Source: Trichuris trichiura (taxonomy: Eukaryota > Nematoda > Enoplea > Trichinellida > Trichuridae). From it: DNA of 64,000 nt. A program made the translations under genes and the position numbers. Under the pieces are notes generated by a model that worked only from the letters and a program-made list of their open reading frames with translations, was not told the DNA's origin and searched no databases. The stretch covers positions 6,634,001 to 6,698,000 of the forward strand of contig JBAJFE010000026.1 in the NCBI GenBank assembly GCA_037903355.1. Reading direction: 5' to 3'. Of this stretch, positions 36,061-47,300 are shown in pieces (position 1 is the stretch's first letter; every line of letters begins with the position of its first letter).

Positions 36061-37841
36061 TGAAAATATATGGTCCCGTACCAAGACACCACAATCTTCA
36101 ACGGACCGTATATATTCTTTTGAAAACTGGACCTCTAAGCCTCAGAAGATACTTTTAATGCATTCTTCAACATAACATGTATCCGTAAACGTTTTGCGCC
36201 ATTAAAACGCACGGACCATGTTACTTTTTCGTTTTGAGCTTTCAAATCATCTGTCTTTCATCCGAAATCTGAACCCTTAGCATGTAGAAATTATGGACTT
36301 CATTTGACGGTCCGCAGTTTTATTAAAAATATAATCATGCACTGCTTCGTAATTATTTCTACGCAACGGTTAAAACAATGCTTTTAGAACTGCCTAGTTT
36401 TGTATGCAAATTTGAAAGACGATGTTATTGCTTTAGTCGAACAGTGACATCAACATCATCTTTCAAATAAGCGTATTGACCAAATGAGTTTGAAAAATGC
36501 CACTTCGTTCGTAACATACGGAGCTATTTGTGGGTTGCGGTGTTGCCGTGTTTCTTCAATGCGTTGCAAAAGGAAGCGTTGTTCTCATTCCGGCAATTGG
36601 TTCCCAAAACACGCGACAGTCCAGTGTAGGCGTAGTCAGGCGAATAAAAATTTAATTCCGATTGTGCTTATTGACCGCAACAGCGAAATGTCGATTTATC
36701 TCCTTTTCTCTGAAGGGCAGCAGCAATTGTAGCAACAAGAACTGATGACAAGCCTAAACGGAAGAGCTGATCAGTCTCTCGCACGTGGAAATTGTTTTCG
36801 CCATATAAAATTTACGCCGTCGTACAATTGCCTGGCATTGACGCAGCGTTCTCGGTCAACTGCTTTTCTAATTTGGCCATTGCCTTTAAAACTGCTAAAA
36901 CTGTGCTCCATCAAGCATGCCTTCACTTTCCGTTTAAGCCCTGTTCTCAACTAACTGAACTACTAGATTAACGCGGATCTCTTTCCTCTGTTTTATTCTG
37001 TAAATTTTTTACAAACAAAAGACATATTTTTGTATAGTTTTGAAAGAGATATCTTACCGTTTGCTGGCTGGCCATTTTGCTGTAAGATACGCAGCCACAT
37101 GCAAGTTATAATTACATATAAACTAATTTTAGCAGTTCTGCTTAAAATGTATATTAATTAATCCAAGAAGACTTGTTAAAGGCAAGTCGCAAAGTAAATT
37201 TCTTAATAGCATATGCTTAATAAAAATAATTAGCATAAGGCACGAATCGAGAAGAATATGTTCATGCTCCATTGTACGTTATGTTAAGAGCTTCTCAACA
37301 GCCGACTGCAGGCTCAAATTTCAAACTAATCGACCGAATGAATGCACTAATCCATTTATTTTGGCTTAAACCATAGACGTTCCGCGTTCTCACTTTTAGA
37401 TTGATATGCCATCGGTACTTTGCCAACAGACAGCTAATTAGTTATTGATGTTGCCCACACATGCTGGAAAATTTGCGAAACAATTTCATCCTCACCCAGC
37501 TATGCCGTCACACCTTCCTACGATGAGGAAAAATTTCAATTTTAGCGAGGAACTTTTCATTCCCTTACATGCTATGCATATCGTGGAAAACTTGTTAATA
37601 TTATTTATAGAGGCGATAATGTTGTCAGTCAGTTAGGAGTTGGCAAGTAGCGGACAGGGGAATAAAAAACGTGAATACCAGACGGCGTCTTATTTTTGTC
37701 AGCAAAACGCGTCCTATTCAGGAATTAGTTTATGCCTTTTGGCTGTTATCATTTTGTCTCAGCATCGAACGTCGTCTCCTTAGAATCGCCCTGAACCAAC
37801 CGACTGCCATTGCACAGGTACACGTTTGCGACTGTTTACTT
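36061..37841. other. Gene-poor interval
   Basis: Short open frames only (for example 36484-36732 and 37445-37636, plus). Alternative frames of the same stretches look equally protein-like, so no call is made. Confidence 0.35.
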
Positions 37842-37999
37842 CACATAGACGAAATTCAAAGCAAAAGTTTTGCGAAGCTTTCAGGTTTCACTTGATCACT
37901 TCCCTAGCTCCCTGCCATGCTGTAAGCACCTTTATAGATGATGGGGCAGGTGAACGTTGAAGGCTTCGCGAAACTTTTGCTTCACATTTTATCTGTGTG
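37842..37999. repeat. Imperfect inverted repeat, about 50-bp arms
   Basis: The arms at 37842-37892 and 37950-37999 share a best-matching core, AAGCAAAAGTTTTGCGAAG, and its reverse complement. The spacer is about 57 bp. Probably a fold-back repeat older than the one at 35837. Confidence 0.6.
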
Positions 38000-38161
38000 C
38001 GAAATAAACAATTTCAGACCTATAGCTGTGCAACGGCATCAGATTATTCCATTGTTTTTATTTTTGAATTCTGTATCTTCTGCTTATTATTATTGTTTGA
38101 TTGCCAAGAAAGCTGTGCTACTCGGTTTTGCGTTTCAACAATCTTCCGTATTACGTAAGTG

Positions 38162-38316
38162 AATGTTTTGCAGATATGCTCATTTTGTTATCATCTCTCG
38201 AGATGCAGTCTGGAAAAGCTGATTCCCACCATTGTGTGCTTATGTTCTTTAACCAGGAAAAAAGACTGCAGCAGAAGCCATGGGAATTTCGGGCCGTACT
38301 TATGGTGAGTGAGTGA
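38162..38316 (+). CDS. Possible terminal exon of an unidentified gene
   Basis: Follows a good acceptor (GTTTTGCAG). The open frame reads LLSSLEMQSGKADSHHC and ends EFRAVLMVSE before a TGA; an AATAAA signal follows at 38332-38337. No family recognised and no upstream exon fixed, so this is partial and tentative. Confidence 0.3.
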
Positions 38317-38337
38317 TGTTTAAAAGCCTGTAATAAA

Positions 38338-41300
38338 AGTAATGATGTCAAGTTTGTGTACGGCAAACGTGCGGCTTTACGTTGCATTTGCGACGGAAAA
38401 CAAAAGAAGACTGTAACGGAAATTATTTCGAATAAACAGTATTAGCGAGCTACTTAGAGAAGCAAAAAGAAATCTGGAACGTTTGCGACAACTTAATATT
38501 ATTGTTACGTCATGTCGTAAAGCTGTTTTTCTATTAAGCCAATTGTTTGGTGTAAAGAATACTGAGCTTTCAGACGTTAAATAATTCATTCCATCTCGAT
38601 CACACGTAAACGCCACTGAAAAATCACGTATGGTCTAAAAGCTTTTATTTTTAAGGTGCAGCTTCTATCTGCACAAATGTTGAAGAAGCAGCCACATTCA
38701 TGGGATTTAAGATCTGCAGTAATTCCTCAGTTCTAGACGACTTACTGTGCCGATGAATAATCCTGCAGATCAGCTTGGTTTCATATGTATTTGAAAAGAA
38801 GAATTAGCTTGTACTTCAGAAGGATAAACGTAATACCTACTCACTAATTTTTTCGTATCGTCCTCCAAGTCCCATCGTCAGACATTGCTTAGTTTAAAAG
38901 TCCAATCCGATTGAAGTATTCTGCATCCTTTGGCGAAGTTTACATGCGCGTTAGTGAGGCTTTATGCTTGTCAAATGGAAATACCACCAACTGTGAATCA
39001 CGAAGAAACTTGACGAGTTTGCCTGCTGATCAGCCAATGCCACTCTTTTGACCAATCGTAATAATGTCAAAGAACAACTGTGTAGGTTGGAAGAAGTTTA
39101 TGGAAATGAACAGATGAAGAAGGATATGGATTCATTTGAATTTTAATTTAACAGCGCTGGACGTAATAGAGCACCTTCGCTTTTAATTGTAATTGAATAT
39201 GTCCTATGTGTCAAAAAGTCAGCTCATATACGTTTCAAGGAAGTGCAGGGTGACATCTACAATGAGTGCATTAACCAATTACAACATTTGTGATGGATCC
39301 TATCAACTAGCTGGCAGGCGAGATCGTTCGCTCTCGCCCGTGTGGACTTTCGCAGGCGATAACGATGCGTTGTTTGATCGAACGCAGTGTTCTTTTGTAA
39401 CGCAACTTTTGTTGAGCTGAAAATTCTACCACAATTTCAAGGTACTTTTTCCAATATGCATTGCTTACTGCTGCTACAAAGAGAAGTGACAACTGGATCG
39501 ATTTCAGGTTGCCAGGCGGCTCAAGGGTGAAACGCTTTTCTTCTAGTACATATTCATATACAACGATCATACTAAAGCTTTCCACCGTTTCGTACAGCAA
39601 AAGCTGGCTACGGACGTCACATGCAACACGAATTACCTGCGTTTGTCCGTTGAAGTCACTTCTAACGTGAGTAAAGTTTTCAGTTTTAATTGATATCAGT
39701 GCACTAAGACTTAAAGGCAAACGAGTAGCAATTTTAATTTCTATATCTTAACAACTGTTATATACAAATGAAATAATAGCGCTGTATTGCTTACAGCGCT
39801 TTAGCAGTTGTTCTCGGCATTCCATACGTTGACATGTATACACCGGAAGTCCTCCAGAAAATGCGTGCTTACGTGTACAATTATACTGACAGTTGAAGCC
39901 TTTTTAAATTTTTTCAAAGCAACAAGGCTTCTATCTGTTTTCCTTCGCCATTTTTATCGTTGACGAAAGGTGATTTATTTACACGTAGCGTTGGCAGCGA
40001 GGTGTAAGAATATATTCTTTGGCGTTCGCGGGAAAATGCGCTTCCCATTTATGTTTCTTTCCAGAACTTTGTTGCGACGGACCACTTCTAGGAAATGTGC
40101 TCTTCGTAAGTTTACGAATTCCATTTTCGCCTCTTTTAACGACGGCTCGTTTCATCGACCCAAACTGCAGTATACGCGGTGTAGTGGCTAACCCAAACTC
40201 GCGTCCTGCATATTGGATTATAAATTTGCCAACTAACCAGGATGTGTTGCGATATGGAAGTTCCTAAGCCAACACGATGAAGCTAACTGTATGAAAAGAA
40301 GTTCACTCTAGCTGCGCGTTTTCATTCGTTTTGATTATTTGGGTGAAAGATTCTGCTTTGCAGAAAAGTTAAAGCACATATGAAAATCACACAGTCGCCG
40401 AGCAAGAAATACTATTGACTTTTCAAGCAATATGCGTTCAAAATTCAGAGAACGTATGTTCGCTTGAATCATTTGATGTAGAAAAGAAATCATAACAAAA
40501 AAATGCTTATAATTATAAAATTATTGCTGGCTAAAATATATAACTTGGTTGCGCTTCGCGTAAATCATTGTCTGCATCAATCAGTTTTCCCTGGAGCGTC
40601 ACGAGTGAAAAAGGTTAATTTGCATGTTGATGTTTAGTTGTAATAGTTTGTGCTATTTAAAGATGACGACAGTTTGTAGCTGTTAATGGTTTAGTAGGAT
40701 GTGACTTTACAAAGTTTGTCTTCCTGTCTTTTCCCCTCGCTATCGTGATTTTAATTTGTGAGTGAGCATTCACTTAATTCTTATCTGACTTTTTCAAAAT
40801 AAACACCCTATACAGACAGGGGCTAAGTTTGAAATAAGCTTTTTTTAAAGACAAGTTGACTGACTGAGGATACGTTCCATAAACATTGTCTGTCTATTGA
40901 ACTCTGTTCAGCTATCTTAATCTAAACCGACGTAGATTGTTTGTGCACATTTTGTGAAAATACAAGTCTTCAGGGCGGATATAAATCTTTTTTTCCTATT
41001 TAAATAATTAGATGATTAGAGGTTGATTCAGTACTGTTAAATTTAGTAGTAAATGCCGGACAGGCCGAATGGACACACTCATTTATTAAAATCAGATGTG
41101 ATTTACATATAAGTTGTCCTAAACTTTCAGAGGAACCATTCCATTTCAACATGAGTTTATAGCTGAAAGAATGCGTTTACGTGCATGGAGATCACAGAGA
41201 TAATGAATGTTCTTATTGACGTTTTCACACGCAATTGCACGCTGAGGACAGAAAACTTATTGTCTGAAAACTTAGCACCGCAAACATGGATGCCCTTCTT

Positions 41301-41832
41301 GGTAGTTACTTTGTGATACTTAGTATCTTTAAGCCCTTTTGTGAGTAGCTGTTATTTTTACTAATATTAAAAAATGAAGAAACTGTAGAGCAGTTTTCAG
41401 TTTTGATGGTTTGATGACGCGACGATTAGGTAATGCACTGCGCTACTTCATGTAAGTAATACCGAAAGTGCAATTTTCTCCGCCTCAGCCGCACAACCCA
41501 TAATAGTACCTGTTTCAAAGCTTATTTTAAAACCTCAGCTGCGTGCTAATCAGTGGGTTATCCTTTTTTAAATGACGCTAAAAGACTCAATGTTTTTCTA
41601 AAGTCCAACGCTTTGACGCAGCTTTTACTCATGTTTTGAGGTATCATTTTTGCTGCAATTAGTACTGAAGCAAATAGCTTGAAACGCTGTCGCAAATTCG
41701 TCGTCTGGATGGTGCGTTATAGACTTTTTTGGTGAGAGGAATTTGTCGCAAATTCAATGTACTTCATTCGGTGCGAGCAGTGCACTGCATGTAACAAGAT
41801 AGACGCCAGTTTTCCCTAATTATATTTTTAAG
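38338..41832. other. Interval with conflicting exon-like signals
   Basis: Between 39.3 and 40.3 kb both strands show stretches that look coding. On the minus strand 39307-39720 is open for 137 codons with a possible 52-bp intron, and about 40000-40230 reads as a basic, Ser/Lys-rich peptide. On the plus strand 40019-40267 is open for 82 codons. No family was recognised and I could not decide the strand. Confidence 0.3.
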
Positions 41833-41961
41833 GTATGCATTCATTTTTCTCTTGTTCCTGCTTTGCAATATCACGAATCTGTATACATTCAAGTAGCAAA
41901 TGAGTATTCCAACTTTGCATCACTCGAAGCTCCCGGCAAGAAAGCACTATTTTTCTGGAAC
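41833..41961 (+). CDS. Possible internal exon, unidentified
   Basis: A 129-bp segment between TTTTTAAG and GTAAGTGT with one open frame of 43 codons (contains YHESVYIQVANEYSNF and GKKALFFW). Acceptor, donor and composition look right for an exon, but neighbours were not found. An ATG-started hydrophobic peptide at 41287-41340 followed by GTGAGT could be a signal-peptide exon, although its phase does not match directly. Confidence 0.3.
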
Positions 41962-43855
41962 GTAAGTGTCCATCGTTTTAAGAACTATAGATACCTCACT
42001 GAACGCATCTCCTTCATGTACACTTTTTTCCGTTGTTGCATGCTTCATTCAAAGCATTTTGAAGAGATTCTTGTTCAGCTACATTAACGCTTTTTAGTCT
42101 CTCTGAATTGGAACCCTTAGTTTATATATATGTTATTCTGTTTAAGTTGTTATTCTATGAGACTTAAAACTCAGTTTCATAGACCATTTAATTTCAAGTA
42201 TATATTGTGCTTATGTAAGGTATCATAGGAGTGAATGTTTCTGTTCGTACTCCATATTAATGGTATCGGCTGATGGGCATTCCAGACTTTACCGAACTTT
42301 CGAGAAGGATTGTCTTTCACTCCTAATATGTGATGCTTAGAAATTGTAGGCTAAGGAAAACCAACCTGTCGTTTTTGAAAGGTAGACGACGTATGAAGTA
42401 ATGGATTTTTCTTCTTGTAATTACCTTAACTAGCGACACTTCACTTGACATGTCCAAACAGGATTGACGCAAAGCAGCATGATAGGTAGTTGCGCTTTCG
42501 TTTCAGCATGTCTTCATCTCTTTGGTCCGTATAACGTAGGTTCTTTTCAACTGAAGCAGAGCGGTAGTACTGACGGGAGTGCCATCAGGAAATTTCAATT
42601 TGTCTCAAGCTCCGTTTTAGTGTTAAAGCTGCAATATGTTCCGCTTTGAGTGACAGCACTTAAAGCGAGGCACTTCAACGTTAAACTGCTGCGCCGCGCA
42701 AATTTTGTTGTCCTGTTTAGCATGGTAATGTCTGTTTGCTTATTTTTGTTAATAGTAATAATGATATTAATAATATGAACATGCGCTACTCAGCAGTGGC
42801 TAAGTACAAGTGCCCAAACATTTTCGGTTAAGTCTTGATAGTTCGTCAGCATTTGAGAAACAAGAAAGTAGATTTCTCTCGCTACTATAACTCCAGCAAC
42901 AGCATCCTAAATCTAAAGTGTATTAGAACAAAGGCATAGATGTTTTGATGTCCTTTCCGCCATCACTTGATTAATGTAATTTTCATTTTATCGCAAAAAT
43001 GGTTACTTTCTACCCACTTCAGAAATGACCCAATGTGGAAAATGTTTCGGCTTATATCACAGACCGGACAAACTGTAAATCAACAGAGGCTTTGTGCGTA
43101 TAGCAAATACTTTCATCGTTGGTCATTATGTGCTCGTTTGAAGACTTCGTGCATTATTAGCAGCTTTGCCATTAAGTTTTCGAGTAATCCATTTTCGCTT
43201 CACCACATTAGCTCTGGTTGAACATTACTTCTAATCTTACGTAAAGGGTGGTGCAGTTACTGAAGGGTGCGATGCTTTGTCAATTCGCAAGACGCTTATA
43301 TTCACAAAAGAAAAAATAGATAGTCAGTCGGCGCGTAACTATATTGTTTCATCCGCTTTGTCGCAAGATTGAATCGAAGAAAGTTGTGGAACTTTTGTTC
43401 TTTTAAGCATGTCATTCACCTTTTTCTTCCACGTGTTTTACCCTTTTCACAACGTCGACGAAATTTAACATTAGGCGTTAAGCGGCAAACTCAATGTAAA
43501 GATAAAAAACGTTTTACCATTTAAATGTTTGTTCAGAAGTTGATGTTAAAGGATAGAAATAGCCATAAGTTGATCGAAGACTTTTTTCTGATGCAACAAA
43601 GGCGTTTCTTTCTTCCATGGTAACAGAGGAAAATTCAACTGCTTGAATTGATTGAGACTGATGTGAATGATTGCACAGTAGACGAATGAATGAAGGGTTC
43701 ATGAATGAATGCGTGGCCTATACGTCCAACAGTTGCCTCTGGTAGAGACCACGGCTGTGCGTTCACGTTTCGGCAGGAACAAATTGTACAAAGTGGATGT
43801 AAGAACAATGGCTATGCATTTCTGTTCGCTAAGCTCATTGTGAAAATTTCGCTTT
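41962..43855. other. Gene-poor interval
   Basis: AT-rich, short frames only, no recognisable feature. Confidence 0.4.
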
Positions 43856-44339
43856 TTAAAGACGCCCCGTCTGCGTGTTTGCGATGGGATATTCTTGTAC
43901 TAACGAAATGCAGCTATTTGACTTCTGCGCCGTTGGCGTATAGTTTATTCTTTGCTCATAATTGAGCAATGCGAACTGGCGTGCTGGTTGTAATTTTAAA
44001 CGCCATCTCCGTATACCTTTGGTGTCTTGGTAACGGAGCGTACCGGATTTGTTGTCTAAGCGAATTTTACTTCCGATCTTGCCGATTTCATAATTTTCCT
44101 GCTGCAGCCTGCCACCGGCGATTTGAAGTCCAATCAATATAATGTCACATACGGAGGCTAATTAAGCCATTAAAAGAACGATTTCTTGATCAAAAAGAGC
44201 ACCGTGAATGGCAGATATCGAAATTTAGAAACACCATTTGTCATCATCATATTGACGCAATTTGTTAACCGCTTTGTCGGTGCGCTGCCATCGCCCAGGT
44301 GAGCGGACGTATACCAACCACGTTAGGTTCCCAATTCAC
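43856..44339 (-). CDS. C-terminal exons of an unidentified protein
   Basis: Two segments join cleanly: 44270-44339 and 43856-44157, over a 112-bp GT..AG intron with phase 1. Together they encode 123 residues ending at TAA. The sequence is polar and basic (IGKIGSKIRLDNKSG, then GIRRWRLKLQPARQF) and looks like real protein, while the opposite strand is hydrophobic nonsense. No domain recognised. Upstream exons should lie above 44340 on the minus strand. Confidence 0.4.
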
Positions 44340-47300
44340 CTACTCCGTTTGGCTATAGATCTGCAATGATGAAAAATAAAATTTCGTTTTAACTGACTGT
44401 CACCTGCTGTCTGATGCTTATAACAATTTGTCTCACCTGTTTATCTTCCAAGATTAAGCGCACTAACCACTTAAAGTTCAACGTATATAAGTGGACTTAT
44501 AACACATAATGTTTACTATTGATAACATATTGAAGTCAAGTTCTAAGTTGTTTTTTCCACTTCCTGTATGCGTACATGAACCCACGAAATGGAAAAAAAC
44601 AATTACAGCGATGAGCGACACTTGGTCATCAAGCCAGTATACCCATAAGAAGTAGTGAATTTGTACGATTTTAGAAGCCTTATTTAGCTCTCACTGACAT
44701 GTTTTTAATATTCTGTTCTAGCAGGCTTCAGCGGTTGTCCTTTGGGATTGGACAGGTCATTGGATAGACCGAATTGAGTTTTTCTCATCTCTTAGAACAC
44801 ACCGCCGTGGTTCCCAGTCGGCTGGCAATTTTTTACCGGCTGAGATGTAATTAATCAAACCTCTGTTGAGCCAGAGAAAAGCCCGTCTTCAGCGGAAGTG
44901 AGAATAGCGTTGTGTCTCATCAAGCAAACGGTGCCAAGCAGGCTCACGGGCAACTGTAGCTTCGTTCAAACAGATTTACAAAGACCCTACCCTCTGCCGA
45001 CTAGTGAGCAAGAGAGAGCAGGGTCGAAATCCAGTTTTTAAAAAAATACAAAACATATGCGCTTGCCAGTTGAAAGTTGGAATGCCCAAATGGGTTAACT
45101 TTTGTCAGCCTTTGGGGTGGGTTAAAATCACGCAGGGCGTGGTTGTTGGTTCTTCTGCCTTTGCCGGGTTGAAATATCATATTTTTCACGAAAATTTATA
45201 GCCTAGCATGACCGTGAACAGTTTGATTAATTGACTAGAATAACGTGAACGGATGTCCAGTGAACGCTTAGTTGCGAGTTGCATGTTCGTTTCGACCAAA
45301 AGCGTAGCCAATGGAAAGTACTGACGTTGTGCGCGGTTCTAAGGAACATTCAAGCTAGCAACCTTTGTATTCTAATTTCTGCTCCGCCATTTGCGTAAGT
45401 CTACCGTAAGTGGTGCACCGCTGGTTTCTTGCCACTGCTGCAATCCACTAAGTTTAACTTTATTTAAATTCGCTAAAATAGATTTACTCCTAACAAGAGC
45501 AAAAGATTGACCATTATAATGACCATGAGCAACTTGAGTGGGCTGGAAAAGTGGGCGTGCCACTGATTGACCATTTTGCTTACTTCGTTCCCAACTGAAG
45601 TGACCTCGTGCAAAAAGGTCCATCAACTTCCTTAAAAGTGCACCACTTCCGTAGCAGCGATGTGGGAAAGCGGAGGAACGAACTTCTCCGCAAGGAATCC
45701 AATAACCATGCAGAAAATGTGGTTTGCCCCCAATGACATTGAGAAACAAGGGCCTTGTTGGATAACGAAAATGAAAAGCAGACTCGGTCTGATGACCAAC
45801 TCCTTTAGCTCTCTCCTCTGATAATGTCGTAGGGAACTAGCTGGTGCCTAAATAACTTAAGGGGAATTTTACTGGAGCTGTCATTTTCACGCAGTACGTA
45901 AATCTGCGGTAACCCCATCTGACTTACGATTGTATCTATCCGTAAGTGAAAGCTGAGACCATATCGCGTAGGCAAAAGGCGCCTCCAATGACACTTCAAG
46001 ACTTATTATTCGACGGCTGATGCGTTGACCTTATGTCATCAAAGTAGTCCGGTATTAATAGAAGTGAGATGGTCAATAGGCTACAAGTCGGCACGGACAA
46101 AGCTCGCTCGCATGGCGGTGGGCAGTTCGATTCTTGTTAGGATACATTGCGTGCCTTTTCCGTTCGATTTCTGCGTGATCGTTCGTAGCTGGAGTAGACA
46201 GGTTCATTGTTGGTCATTGAAAATATTCTCGCTTATCATATTTCGCCATCGTTGAACTTATGGTTGACCATTTGATCCCTTGGAGGTTTTGTTCCCCGAA
46301 TTTTTACCCAAATCTTGCAGGCAGTTGTCGTACTCAGTCTGCCGCTACCAAAATGACCAAAGATTATGCTGTCGACCTTGTATAACGCGCACGCGTATGC
46401 GCCGGTTTACTAACGCAGACTGTTCAAGCTGACCATTAAGCTTATTGACCAACCGTCCTTTTGGTTCCAGTGTAAAAGTCCAATTAAAAATATCGATTTT
46501 GCGTTTTGCTTTCCATTATACGTGGTGCTGTATCGGTCAACCGCACGGGAAAAAGTGTCCAGTTCAATTGTAACATTTCAAAGCTGTTCGGCCACTGAGC
46601 CGGAGCAATGTCGGAAAAGTGTCTTCCCGGTGATTGAGTTTCCGCCGGCGAAGGTATTTACTGGGCAACAGTTGGTGCTCACGGGACTCAGATAATCATC
46701 CACTCAGCAAGGCAAGCTTCCGTGGACTTTTCCACGGGGGAACGCCTCTTTTGTGGGCCCTTTTTTCTCCCTAATAGAATTCATCGCCGTCTGAACAAAA
46801 GGTCTCTCGCTGCGCTCTTTATCAAAAACTTGATTGTTTCCGGACGTGACCCAGCAGAGATGCTCGGTAGACGTTTCCTTTTTTCCCATTCTAACGTGTT
46901 TTCTCAATCATCAATTTCGTATCTTTTTAAATTTCAGTAAAGGAGTTTATCCCTAACAAATTTCAAAAGTCGCCTTTCTAATCCCGAGCAAATTTGCGAC
47001 AGGCGCTTTCAATGATGAACAACCAGGCAAAAAGGTGCGTACATTCTGAAAGCTAAAAAGCAGCTCTTCTGTCGTGAAATTCTTTTACCACTAAGGGACT
47101 ACCGATCATTCATCGTACGGTTTGCCCATTGCCAATATCAGTTATGTAAATTGTTTTTGAATCTCCTAATGGTAGCCTATTTGTAGCGCAGAAAAAAGTC
47201 GCCAACTAAGGCATGACGCGTCTTTGCTGTTGACGTAGAGAGTCGTCTATTTCGGATGATAGCTCCCTGCTGCTCTTGTTTGTTAGCTGATTTTTCAAAA

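Noticed and set aside
36484..36732. Plus-strand frame that looked like a membrane transporter fragment in another phase
   Set aside because: Two phases look equally plausible, splice sites are lacking and no family motif is present.
46060..46155. tRNA-like stretch with a TTCGATT box
   Set aside because: No matching acceptor stem or A box; cannot be folded as a tRNA by eye.
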